A stretch of DNA of 64,000 nt from positions 2,120,523-2,184,522 of the forward strand of contig JANPWX010000619.1 in the NCBI GenBank assembly GCA_024734555.1. The letters run 5' to 3'. Made by a program: the position numbers and the translations under genes. The first letter of the stretch is position 1; every line of letters starts with the position of its first letter. The DNA is from Trochalopteron elliotii (Eukaryota; Chordata; Aves; Passeriformes; Leiothrichidae). Below the pieces are notes generated by a model. The model worked only from the letters and a program-made list of their open reading frames with translations, was not told the DNA's origin and searched no databases. Positions 51,951 to 61,930 of the stretch are shown piece by piece.

Positions 51951-52604
51951 GTACAGCCTTTAGATCCTTTACTTCTTTGTTTTAGTTGCATGTTCTTTGT
52001 TCCATGGGCTTGGCAACAAGTTTTGAAATTTTTGACTCTTGCAATGTTGTCCTGGTGTTGTAGGAGAGCATTGAATGCACTCTCATCGTCGCTACCTTCA
52101 TTTCCATTACATTCTTAGAAGATAAAGGTAAATTTAAAACTGTAATTTGGAGGATGTCTTCTGGAATAGGGGAAGATACACCAGGAAATATTCCTCTAAG
52201 CTTTTTCTGCTTTTTACAATCTTTCACCATCCCTCTCAGAGGCAAGGTTTGGGACTAGACAGACGTTGGTCTGACCTGTATGCCTGTCCTTATGCTCCTC
52301 CATCCTCCCATCCACAAGTTTTTCTCTCTGAAGTTTTAAAGTTTTCCATTTTTGAACTAATTTGCAGATTACAGCTATCATTCAGTGTTTAATGGAACAG
52401 AAGCACAGATGGCCTAGATAGTAGGCTAGAGAGGTGGGATCTGTTGCAGTTAGAGGTGGGAAAACTGTAGAATAAAATTGGTTAAGGCCATACTGGGAGA
52501 GACAGCAGTGGAATGGGAACAGGTGATGAAGAGTTGGTTGGGAGGGGTGTGTTCTATGTGATAGTGACAAGTGATCTCGGAAGGTGAAAGAGAGGATTTA
52601 AATT

Positions 52605-52925
52605 CAGCTGCCTGCTCCCTGGGGGCTGGGTGCCTGTAGACCGGGGGCTCTGCACCGTAACCTGTGAGGGCAGAGCATGGGAGCCAGGGCCCATCCCACC
52701 ACCCCAGAGGGGAGCTGGGCAGCACAGGGGCAGCTCCAGCCCCTGGCATTGGGCATCTCCCTGAGGACAGGCAGTGGATTAGGCTGGGGTAGTTGGAGGA
52801 GGAGGGCCAATGGCCAGGCTGGGCTGTGGGGAGCTGGGTGCCGGCAGGGGCTGCCATGGGGATCTGGGCTGTGGGTGGAGTGGGGGAAGGCCTGGGAAGC
52901 AGAGGGGCTAATCAAGGCCATTAAG
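52605..52925 (+). other. G-rich island with G-quadruplex potential
   Basis: About 320 bp of markedly GC-rich DNA in an AT-rich intron, with an excess of G on the transcribed (+) strand. GGGGAGCTGGG occurs twice (near 52710 and 52829), and GGGCTGGGTGCC/GAGCTGGGTGCC variants recur. From about 52820 to 52905 there are at least eight runs of three or more G with short spacers. CpG pairs are few, so it is not a classical CpG island. It is not recognised as any transposable element. The 100-135 codon minus-strand frames over it follow from the low stop-codon density. Confidence 0.7.
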
Positions 52926-53429
52926 ACCTCAGAGTCCTGAAAAATAAAAATATAATCCAGGGACTAGATATTTAGAGCAGAGTGAAAATATCTGAGAAGG
53001 AAATTACAAGTAATAAGTTTGGGTCCATTGATGGAAGTCTGCAGTATGGGGAAAAGGTTGGAAAGGAAGAAGGAAGGTAATGTAGCCAAAAGAAGCTTTG
53101 TGAAGGGGACTTACCATCAAAAAGTGGAAGAAAAAAGGTGACTAGTGCATGCTTTTCATGTGAAAGCAACCATTGCATATTATATATTGAGTGAAAGGTC
53201 TCTGATACAAGAAATCATAATTGCTCAATTATAGTGCAATATCTATGACCAGGATAGCGCATCAATATAAATTTTATTAAAAACAATAAACTCAAATGTT
53301 TTGTTGAATTGGAATCTTAAACAACTTAAAATAATCTTGGATTTCAATTATGAGGTGGTCTTTGCTGCCACATTGCTGCACTGCTGCAATACTTTTTTAA
53401 TAGTATTACTTGACTATTAGACAGAACAC

Positions 53430-53600
53430 CATCTACACTTCCAAAGCATTATCTATAAGTGGATATATTATTCTCATTTTTAAGCTCAGAAAAACTGCTT
53501 CATGGAAAGTGGCTTGCACAAGGTCACACAAAAAGTGAACAATGGCATTAAAGTTTGGGGGTTTTGCCTGAGACTCTACCCAGTGAGTATCCAGATGCTG
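53430..53600 (-). mobile_element. MIR-family SINE remnant
   Basis: The + strand carries the inverse of the MIR core in the right order: CAAAGCATTATCT, then a TATTATTCTCATTTTTAAG block (inverse of cttaaaatgggataataat), GAAAGTGGCTTGCACAAG, GTCACACAAAAAGTGAACAA and a tRNA-proximal part TGAGACTCTACCCAGTG. The AACTTGCCCAAGGTCACACAG-like centre is well preserved for so old an element. MIRs date to early amniote evolution, so no target-site duplication is expected. Confidence 0.78.
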
Positions 53601-55980
53601 TATGATCCGGCAGCTGGCGAAAGAGCTCTGGGGATTAGGAATGGGATCTAGAACAAAACTTTTCCCTAAGTCTTCAATTTTACTGTGACCGACCTAGGTA
53701 GTAATGGAAAGCTGCTACCACTGCAGAGTTTTTCAAAGGCCTCTGTGAAATGAGTTCCTGGTATCTATCCAGTTCCTAATGAACAGATTCCCTTTTAACC
53801 AAATCACCTGCACTTACTGCTACCTTTATTGGCAACCTCCATAAAAAAAGCCAGGAATCAAATAGATGTGAAAAATGAACTGTTCCATCAGGTCAAGTAT
53901 GAGATGAACTTTTAGGCCAAATTAGGAAGATTTATGCTTTCTCTGCTGTGAGTTTGGCATTTTTATGAGCCCTAAATTGTATATGTGGGGTTTTTTTAAT
54001 TAAACATTTTTCTCAAACCTTCCCGTTATATTCATGTAGCAATAAAACTTTCAAATGCCTGAGAAAGACATCACTGAAAACTGTAAAATTCATCAGGTGA
54101 GGTGCACTGATTGGTAATCACATAGGAAGAGCTGATAAGACATGGTAAACTGTGGTAAAACAGCAAGAAAGTGCTGAGTTTATTATGGTTTTCAATTTTT
54201 AACCTGAAGAAAACATTATAAAGTAAGTTTTCTTTGTTTGTAATGGATTTTATCTCATGTTAATGCAGAATGCATACAGTGGTACTTGAATATATGCTAC
54301 AATAATTCCACTTTAAGCCCCTGTGTCATTGTTAAAAATCTGTTAAAAGTAGTTTATAAAAGTAATTTCAAATAGTGGAAATACTTCTGCCGGTGCTGGG
54401 AGGTGAACGTGATCTCACTGAGGCAGCAGGATTTCCAGTCATGGAAAATGAAATAAGACTGACAGAACTTGGATTTCTTAGCAGCTACAATGCAGAATAT
54501 GACTGTAAAAACAGGAGAAATGGAAAAGAAAACAGAAGATGGGAAGGAATTAACAGAGCAGCTGATTGAAACTGTCAGATTAATTATCTGGGTGTTTGCC
54601 AAGGCTATTCTCTGAGTCAGGGACATTGGGATCTTTCCTCTGGGATTGTAGAAAAGGAAATAAGTATCCCACCCTGAATATATGGGCTTGAATCCTGGCA
54701 CTTGGGGACAGCTATGAAATTCTTTGTGGTGCCACAGTAAAGCAAGCACAACACTGATGAAAACAGAGAAAACAGAGAAAAATGGATCCATGCTGGGCAA
54801 GCTGTAAGCACTATTTATGGAGCAATGGGGAGTTGCTGGCAGCTGCAGGGAGCATGGAGCAGAAGCCATGCCACTTAACTGAAATGAATGCTCACAGTGG
54901 ACCATTGGATCAGCAGGGGTGAGATCAATAGTACTCCTACTTTTCCAAGCGGTTGCCTGCTTGAAACAGCAGTGAGCAGGAGTGGCATTACTCAAGTCTT
55001 TGGGTGCATCTTGTTACTTTCCTCTGAATGAAGAGATCTCCTTCATAGTCCTGGACTCAGTGTACAAACTAGCCAGACATTAGCTTCCCTCAGAGACAAG
55101 ATCTTAGCTAGTATACTGGCTATTTCTAAAACTTAATATTTTTGTTTGAGAGTGCAAAATATGGATGCAAAATTTTGTTGCCTAAAATGTGTTATGTTAA
55201 TCTGTGTCTACTTTGCAAATGTAGGATTTGTGTCATCTAAAATTCACCATTTAAATAATCTAAGATTTCTTTATTAGGTAGTGGAATGAGAAGAGCACCT
55301 GCAGAGGAAAAAATATCTCAGATGGCAATAAATAACTAAAACCAAAATGAAGAGACTGCTGCTAGAGTGCATGATCAGTCTGTGTGTTTTCAGAATCAAC
55401 TGTTAAGGGTTGGAGACAATTTGGAGAGAGACAATAGCCAGATTAATATGGACTGTGATACCACATCTGGTAATATGTGCCCAAAAGGAAATATGCACAT
55501 GGAAGAGGCATGGCTTGTTGGCCATGACAGTGGTTGTCAGTAGTTCCTTCAGATATGCAGAAACAGTCACAAGCCTCAAGCCTACAAATGTGTGCACAAT
55601 TTCAGCAAATTCAGCAAAACACTGTACCATATATCTACCTTTAAATTTCAATCATGTTAACAGTCATGTAAGTCAGTGGAATTATTGATCTGCTCAACAC
55701 AAGCCTATGCATATGTTTTACAGGACCACAGGGCAGTGGCCTGCCTGGAGATATCCCCTTTCTACTAGGTTGGCAGGGTAGGATTTCCCCTCCCTGATCT
55801 TATCCTAGAATGTACCACAATCACTGCAGATTATTTCAAAGCCTAAAAAAAATATTCTATGTCTAGGAAGCAGACATCGTTTCAAATGCTTTTGTGAGCA
55901 AGACATTTTCCAATTTTCTTTTTAATTTCTGTACTGTGTTTAAGGACATTGACACCTTGACTCTCCATGATATAAGTTCA

Positions 55981-56022
55981 CACACGCGCACAGACACACA
56001 CACACACAGAAACACACACACA
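55981..56022. repeat. Imperfect (CA)n tract
   Basis: CACACGCGCACAGACACACA followed by further CA runs, interrupted by GAAA. It is an imperfect dinucleotide microsatellite. Confidence 0.88.
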
Positions 56023-56659
56023 AAGGTCTGCAGAATAGATTTTAAAGTTTCCGTGTGCAATAAACAACAAAGTCCCAGTTGAAAGGGCCCAGAGTGAAAG
56101 CTGAGCTCCCAAATGAATTAGACTAAAAAAGATAACACCCTGAGGCATCTGTGTGTCTCAGCATTTAAATTATATCCCTTGAAATAAGAGTTTGGACTTG
56201 GTGCCAAGAAATGGTTGAAGAGCTTTTTCATGAATATACCCAACAGAAGACCAATCTGTTGAAATGAAATGTGTCTCTAATCATTTGGTATAAACATAAC
56301 ATGTTTCTACTTTATTATGTAACCTTGAATCATCATAGTCTTTTAATGAGGATTTTGAATTGTTGCTAATGCTTTACAATTTCATAGAATTATATTGTCC
56401 TGGTGTTATGCTACATGGAGAATGTGCGCTAGAATTTAATTTTCCACTTAGTTAAATGGATAAAATAATTTCCAGGTTTCTTTAAAAAGAATTCTTTCTT
56501 TTTTTCCTCTAAGGCCTTGTCTCATTTGTACAGATATTCCATTCAAACGATATAATGCTGAAAAATCTTTTTAGCAGATTTCACTTTCTGAGTCATTTGA
56601 CAATTCTTTTGTTCTTTTCTTTCTTGAATTATAGGCTGTATGTTCTTTTTCCTTTTTAG

Positions 56660-56766
56660 GATTAGTGATTACATGGATCTGACCCCTGTAGATATTGTAG
56701 GAAAGAGATGTTACCACTTCATTCATGCTGAAGATGTGGAAGGCATTAGACATAGTCACTTAGACT
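56660..56766 (+). CDS. NPAS3: NPAS3 exon C: core of PAS-B
   Basis: A 107-nt internal exon after the long pyrimidine tract TTCTTTTTCCTTTTTAG. The first base (G) completes the Arg codon begun in exon B. Thirty-five codons follow, from [10 protein letters not shown] to EGIRHSHLD, and a single T opens the next codon before GTAAGT. The exon encodes the PAS-B segment with [16 protein letters not shown], matching the conserved 'ELLGRSIYEYYHALD' block of related class I factors: helices and strands of the ligand-pocket fold used for partner dimerisation. In the protein the next residues should be leucine-rich (DLLNKG), so the next exon should begin with two bases completing a Leu codon. It lies beyond position 64000. 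Confidence 0.97.
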
Positions 56767-57449
56767 GTAAGTATTTCCATTTTTGTCAAAATAATCTGGT
56801 GCAACAGCTTATTGCTCCTAAACTATTATTTATATTCCACAACTGGGATCTTCATCTTGCACCTGCTTTTTTTTTTTGTCAGAGGTATTCATAGAGGGTT
56901 GCTTAAATGTAATTCTTTTGTCATTTATTTTCAAGTCTTTTTCTAGACATATAAGATCATTTAAATATGTGGAAATAAAGCATTATATTTGTATTACTTG
57001 AATTTCCAGCAGCTGTTAATTTACATGTGCTATGCATTATTCTAATCCCTAAAGTATTGCTTACATGAGAAACTCCCTCCCTGGCACAGAATAGGAACTC
57101 CTCCTCTTTGAGGATTTGGGGTTTTTCTGAGTCATAACACGGAGGACAAAAACTGCAGCATAATTTGGATTTCACCAGGTTTTTCAATACAGAACTGAGC
57201 TACAGGTCTACTAGTGCTAGTGCTTTAACCACCCCATGTGTTAATATCTAAATGGCCCCCATCCTTATAGCATCTAAGTCCCTGTTATATGCACACTGGT
57301 AGTATTGGATTAGCATAAGGATAACAGAAGTACAAAAATATTGCAAGAGAAAAACCTTACCAGAGAGCATGTGCAATGTCTGTGTATGGGGGAAGAGAGG
57401 TTCAACTTGATTCCTTGTAATTAAACTCTCTGTTTTCCTCTTATTAAAA

Positions 57450-57535
57450 GCCATAGGGCCTAATTCTTTTCTTGTTGAGATCTGTTGACTTCAGTGATGG
57501 GGCTCCTGATTTACCCTTGTGCAAAAAAAGACTTA
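57450..57535. mobile_element. Possible ancient amniote palindromic repeat remnant
   Basis: GGGCCTAATTCTTTTCTTG, then GTTGACTTCAGTGATGGGGC and TCCTGATTTACCCTTGTGCA, follow the order of a common turtle/crocodilian palindromic repeat whose copies read roughly 'gggcctgattct ... ttgacttcagtggagttac tcctgatttacac'. The match is short and from memory, and no family name is claimed. Confidence 0.42.
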
Positions 57536-58361
57536 TGCCCATAATCTCTAATTTATCTGTGCCTGCAGTGAAGACAGATAATTCTTTGGAAGTTTCAGTG
57601 ACTGCATTTATGATTGACTTTGGTGTTTTTCTTAATGCAGAATATGATCTGCAAGCTGCTTCTTAAATTCGGAGTCACAAATTTGAATAACTCTTCTCCC
57701 CCCTCATTATGCCCTTCTAGCATTTCCTAATAAAAGGGCAGCAGCCCATTTGCGGCCACATTTAATTAGATTTTACAAAACCATATGACTACACTAGAAG
57801 GCAGAAAAAAATGTTCCATCCCAAATTACCTTGCCTGATCTGGAAGGGAAGATAGGAAGGTAATTCTGACCAGAAAGCAAGTGAGTAGGGACAGCTTCTA
57901 TGACAACATATGGCAGCCAACAGCAGTATTAGGCTGTGTAAAGGTTTCAGAAGTTTCTAGAATGTAAAGTGTATTTGGCATAAGATCAGGATAGATATAT
58001 TTCTGCAAAAAAAAAATTAAATTAGCTATACAAAGTAATTTTGTATCATTTAAATTTCAAGCATTTAATATCCAGGAGAATATGTCAGTTGCTGAGAAAT
58101 GAAGGAACAAATTTAGAAACTCAAATTCTTGGTGCTCTTGAAACTGGAAGTCAAAAATGACAAGCTGCACTTTCACTGCACTATCTGACCAAGGAAATAA
58201 AAGATATTTATGACTCAGTTTTACCATAACACCTGGCATAGATGAACATCCCATTTGAAAAAGACCTTAATCTTCTGAATGACCACTTCTCTCTGAAATA
58301 GAATATGTTTTATGAAACATTCATTTTCAGAAAAATTCAAGATCTATGCAGAGAGTATGAG

Positions 58362-58535
58362 TGCAGTGTGGTCCAGTATATAAGCACTGGACTAGGGCTC
58401 AGGAGACCCTGAAGACAGGAATGACTTCTAGAAAATCCCCTCAGATACTGTGTTTCTGCTCTCACTGTATGTCCAGTTTAGCTAATTGGATTGCAAACTT
58501 TACAAACACAGGGATTTCTCCCACTATCAACATCC
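58362..58535 (+). mobile_element. Ancient MIR-type tRNA-derived SINE
   Basis: The head GCAGTGTGGTCCAGTATATA followed by AGCACTGGACTAGGGCTCAG and GAGACCC resembles the tRNA-derived 5' end of MIR-family SINEs (gcagtgtggtctagtgg-agcactggactgggagtcaggagac). The downstream GATTGCAAACTTTACAAACA with CAGGGATTTCTCCCAC resembles the amniote-type tail (gattgtaagctcttggggcagggactgtctc). The A and B boxes are degraded. It may be an amniote-specific relative rather than mammalian MIR proper. Confidence 0.62.
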
Positions 58536-58672
58536 AGCATAGCGGGGTTCACAAACTTGGTGGCATGGCTATAGCATAATTATTTTTGCTAGGCTAGTTG
58601 GTTTTTTTCAACAGACAGGGTTGGTTACATCCTTTCTGTATATTTGTTTTCTTGCCTTATAGGAACAAGATA

Positions 58673-59400
58673 CTTATAGAATCATTTAGGTTGGAAGGAA
58701 CTCTGGGATATCATCTAGTTCCACCTAATGCTCAAAACAAGATTAATACTAATTTGAAGCAAATTTTTTATCACTTTATCTAGTTGATGTTGAAAAACTT
58801 CAGGTTCTCTGCAACTTCCCTGAGTGACCTGTTCCAACTATCTTAATAAGAGTCAGTTATCCTCACAGTGGTTTTGGGATTGCTTTTTTTCCTCCTATCC
58901 AGTTGGAATTTCCCTGTTTTGATGGTGCATCTCATGGCTCCATCTTTGCAGTGTCCTGCTTGCAGACATGCTGCTAGGTTCCCCTGAAGTCACCTCATCT
59001 TCAGCCTAAACAAGCCTGGTTCCACAGCCTTTCCTCACAGAGCAAGTACACCAGTCCCTGGGTATCCTGACAGACCTCTTTTGAGCTCACTGAAGTTTAT
59101 CAATATATTTCCTATGGTAGGAGCCTAACATTAGATTCCAGATGCAATTTAAAGAGTGATGAGTGAAGGGAGATAATAACTTTCTGTGCTCTGCTGGCTG
59201 AACACTTTTTAGTACAGCCCTGCTGATTCATGCTTAGCATAGTGTCCAGCAGGACCCCCAGGTCCCTTTTTACAAAGCAACAATCCAGCCAGTCTGTCCA
59301 TCCCAGATACAGGACTTTGCACTTGTCTTTTCATGTTCAAACTCATGGTCTTTTTCAAAGATCTTCAAGTTTGAATTAGTCTTGGGAATAACTGGGGAAG
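58673..59400 (-). mobile_element. CR1 LINE 3'-end fragment, older copy
   Basis: In minus orientation. The + strand begins ATAGAATCATTTAGGTTGGA with AGGAACTCTGGGATATCATC, the inverse of a CR1 3' end, and continues through CAGTTGGAATTTCCCTGTTT, TTCAGCCTAAACAAGCCTGG, CCTTTCCTCACAGAG, GCTGATTCATGCTTAGCATA, GTCCAGCAGGACCCCCAGGT and GACTTTGCACTTGTC. It is more diverged than the copies at 20.3 and 28.7 kb, suggesting an older insertion of a different subfamily. The 5' border near 59350-59400 is approximate. Confidence 0.9.
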
Positions 59401-59750
59401 TACATCTGCCAACTGTAAGTTCTGCAGAAGCCAAAGTGGTTCATATCTTTGCCCAGAGAGATGTTCAACTTCTAGCATTTAACAATAAAAATTGTATAGA
59501 AACTAAGAAAAAAAAATTGTCGAACCCCAAAATACTTCATAGAAACTTGTCAATCCTTTAAAATCAAATTCAAACCAAACTAGAAAGAGAAAATCCGCCC
59601 AGTTTAGTAAAACTAGAATTAGAGCTAAAATTCATGAACTGGCAAACACTGGCTGTGGAAGGTAGAGCCCAGCAGAACTGGTTCCTGAAAATAGAGAGCA
59701 CAGGATATTTGCCAGTACAACATAGGAAATAACTGCTTGAGATCACAATG

Positions 59751-59766
59751 AAAAAAAAAAAAAAAA
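59751..59766 (+). repeat. Poly(A) tract, A16
   Basis: Sixteen consecutive A residues followed by CAAACAAACC. No retrocopy is recognised upstream. Confidence 0.85.
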
Positions 59767-60374
59767 CAAACAAACCAGAAAAGCAGATTTGTGCAATATT
59801 TTGAAGAGGATATGGAAGCTAAAGTAATGGATAGAAAGCACTAATGGGAAAACAAAGCAGGACTTGAGAAAGTAGCAAACTGAAAAGGTTGTGTTTGATG
59901 GAGAGTGCAACCAAAACTCTTGGTTTATTTTCAAAGGAGATAAAATAATTTTTAATGATTAAAACAAGAAGAAATCCAAATTGCAATTGTAGATTTGTGG
60001 GTAAAAGAAACACAAGTAAAACTGCTGTTCTGCCTATTTATTGACAATATAGCATAAGGAAGAAGTAAGACCACTACATCCTTCCTTCTCATCCAAGATA
60101 TTCAAAGACATCAAAGAGAAAACAAGCAAAGAAGAAAACGTTGCACAAAATCACACAGTAAAAAAAAATCAAGAGAACTGTTGATGGCTTCAGATGATAG
60201 CAGCCCATTAGAAACTTAGAAAAGCAGGCCTTGTTAACTCTATCTCAGATAAAAGAAGACAAAAGCAGTTTCAGGAATGTGGCCATGACAAGTATAATTG
60301 TGAAAAAGGTCTGCAAGACTATAGCAGTGACAACAGGCTTTTGTAAAGGAACTACTGCCCTAATGAAAGGTCAG

Positions 60375-60445
60375 TTATGGTCAGTGGAAAAGCTTTCATT
60401 GGCTTCAATGGACATGGGGGTTATGCCCTAAAAAAGTGATTTTTT
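60375..60445 (+). mobile_element. Possible old amniote repeat fragment
   Basis: CTTTCATTGGCTTCAATGGA and GGGGGTTATGCCCTAA resemble the widespread amniote repeat segment 'cattgacttcaatggg ... ggatcaggccctaa'. It is short and decayed, and the family is not identified. Confidence 0.35.
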
Positions 60446-61670
60446 TATGGACTAAAATTCTGAGCCCAGCAAAGTAAATAACAAAAAATCCATTGGGTTC
60501 AAAATTTCTGTTAAGAGATTTATGTTAGTTATGCCTTGATGCCCTTGTGAATTAATAAAACAATATTCATACTCTAACTGTACATATGCCTGCATTTATA
60601 GCAACATCATAATACATGGCGTGATAACATAAGCTATTCAAACATTTTTTTTCCAAACAGAAATAAAAGTTTATGGTAGTTGTTATCTATTCTGTTTCAT
60701 TCAAACTTTGAATGATCATGCTTTTTCACAAATCTCTCAGCCAATTTTTTGGTGTTACAATTCTAACTTATTAAACTCTTTCCCATTTTTAAATGTTTCA
60801 TGGTTTCAGGAGTTCAGGAATCTTCTCATTTGTTCGTCTTCGCCATGTCTGTTGAACAAATTGCTGGTAGAATCATGACAGATATCACTTACTATAAATC
60901 AAGTCTCTCTCACAGAGATCATAGTTAAAATGTTCTCTAGTCTAACAGCCTGTACACATCCAGCATCATGGCCCAGCTGTTGGCTCAGCTAACCCAGAGA
61001 AACTGGCTAAGCTGTAACAACTTTTGTTTCAACCAAACCCTCAAAAATTACAGGTCTGGCTGTACCCTGACACAGATACAGTCTCTAATCCTAGTTCTGT
61101 AACAGAGCTCTTCATTAGGTTACGTGGCATGAAAGACTTGTTAATTGAATGTTTTGTGTTTCATAGTTATGCATCTAGAACTAACACCCTAGAAAGACAC
61201 CTCATGGCCCAGTTCTACTTTACCACTTGTGAGAATGGGAAAGGTGATAGGATCCTCTCTATTTACTTACCACTGCATAAAAGCATTGCAGGACTGAACT
61301 GTGTATCAAGCATAGGGCAGTTAATACATTTTCACCAAGCCATGAGTCCCTGAATGAGTAGAACTGCCCTTGTTCTTATGACATCAGTGAGAAAGATCCC
61401 TAGCTAGCAGGATATATTTGATGTCAAATCAACACCAGAAATCAAGCAGATCAATAAAATTAGTGTTGTATCAGGTCTTAGCACTCTCTGTAGAACGCAG
61501 CAAGGGCAATTGCTGCTCTTGGGAGTACAATGCTGTGCATATGTGCTTCCCTTTTTTTGACACCATTCAGAAGTCTGTAACAGCCCTCTTTTAAGAAGTT
61601 CGTTTCATGCTAAGAATGAGTGGATGTCATATGCCGTAGGAGTATACATCTTCTATTTAATTGTAAAAAA

Positions 61671-61728
61671 TTAATGGTCTTCATTGAACATCAAGTACTT
61701 GATGTTACTGTTCAATGAAGGTCATTAA
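61671..61728. repeat. 58-bp near-perfect inverted repeat
   Basis: The left arm TTAATGGTCTTCATTGAAC then ATCAAGTA, and the right arm TACTTGAT, GTTACT, GTTCAATGAAGGTCATTAA, are inverse complements with two mismatches and one 6-nt bulge (GTTACT, present only in the right arm). The centre ATCAAGTACTTGAT is a perfect 14-bp palindrome, so there is essentially no loop. It is unlike a typical microRNA precursor, which needs an unpaired terminal loop. An origin by template switching or local inverted duplication fits better. Confidence 0.88.
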
Positions 61729-61880
61729 GAAAGCACCAAGGAAGGATAAAAGTCAAGACCTCTGAAGGCAACCAGGAAAATACTTTTTGGGCAAATATAT
61801 GATAACATGCCATCATTTCAAAATTAATATATTGTTTGCAAGAACACTGTCACAAGTACATACCAATTGGTATTGGCATA

Positions 61881-61930
61881 TGATATGATATGATATGATA
61901 TGATATGATATGATATGATATGATATGATA
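61881..61930 (+). repeat. (TGATA)10 microsatellite
   Basis: Ten perfect tandem copies of the pentanucleotide TGATA, extended by partial units at both ends (CATA before, TGGTA after). It is expected to be polymorphic. Confidence 0.96.

Larger units (their letters stand above)
51951..56659 (+). other. NPAS3: NPAS3 intron, 4,709 bp, phase 2
   Basis: A complete intron from GTACAG to TTCCTTTTTAG. It holds a G-rich island at 52605-52925, a MIR SINE at about 53430-53600 and a CA-rich tract near 55981-56022. The rest (51951-52600, 53600-55980, 56025-56659) shows no coding exon. The largest open frame in the window (54354-54995, minus, 213 codons) lies here but resembles no known protein. Confidence 0.92.

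Noticed and set aside
52450..52921. Proline- and alanine-rich frames of 135 and 105 codons, minus strand
   Set aside because: They are a by-product of the G-rich island, where stop codons are rare.
56640..56894. An 84-codon protein starting at ATG 56640
   Set aside because: It only reads through the acceptor, exon C and the following intron. The real coding part is 56660-56766, bounded by consensus splice sites.
61671..61728. MicroRNA precursor
   Set aside because: The stem is nearly perfect with no unpaired terminal loop and a 6-nt one-sided bulge, which does not fit Drosha/Dicer substrates.
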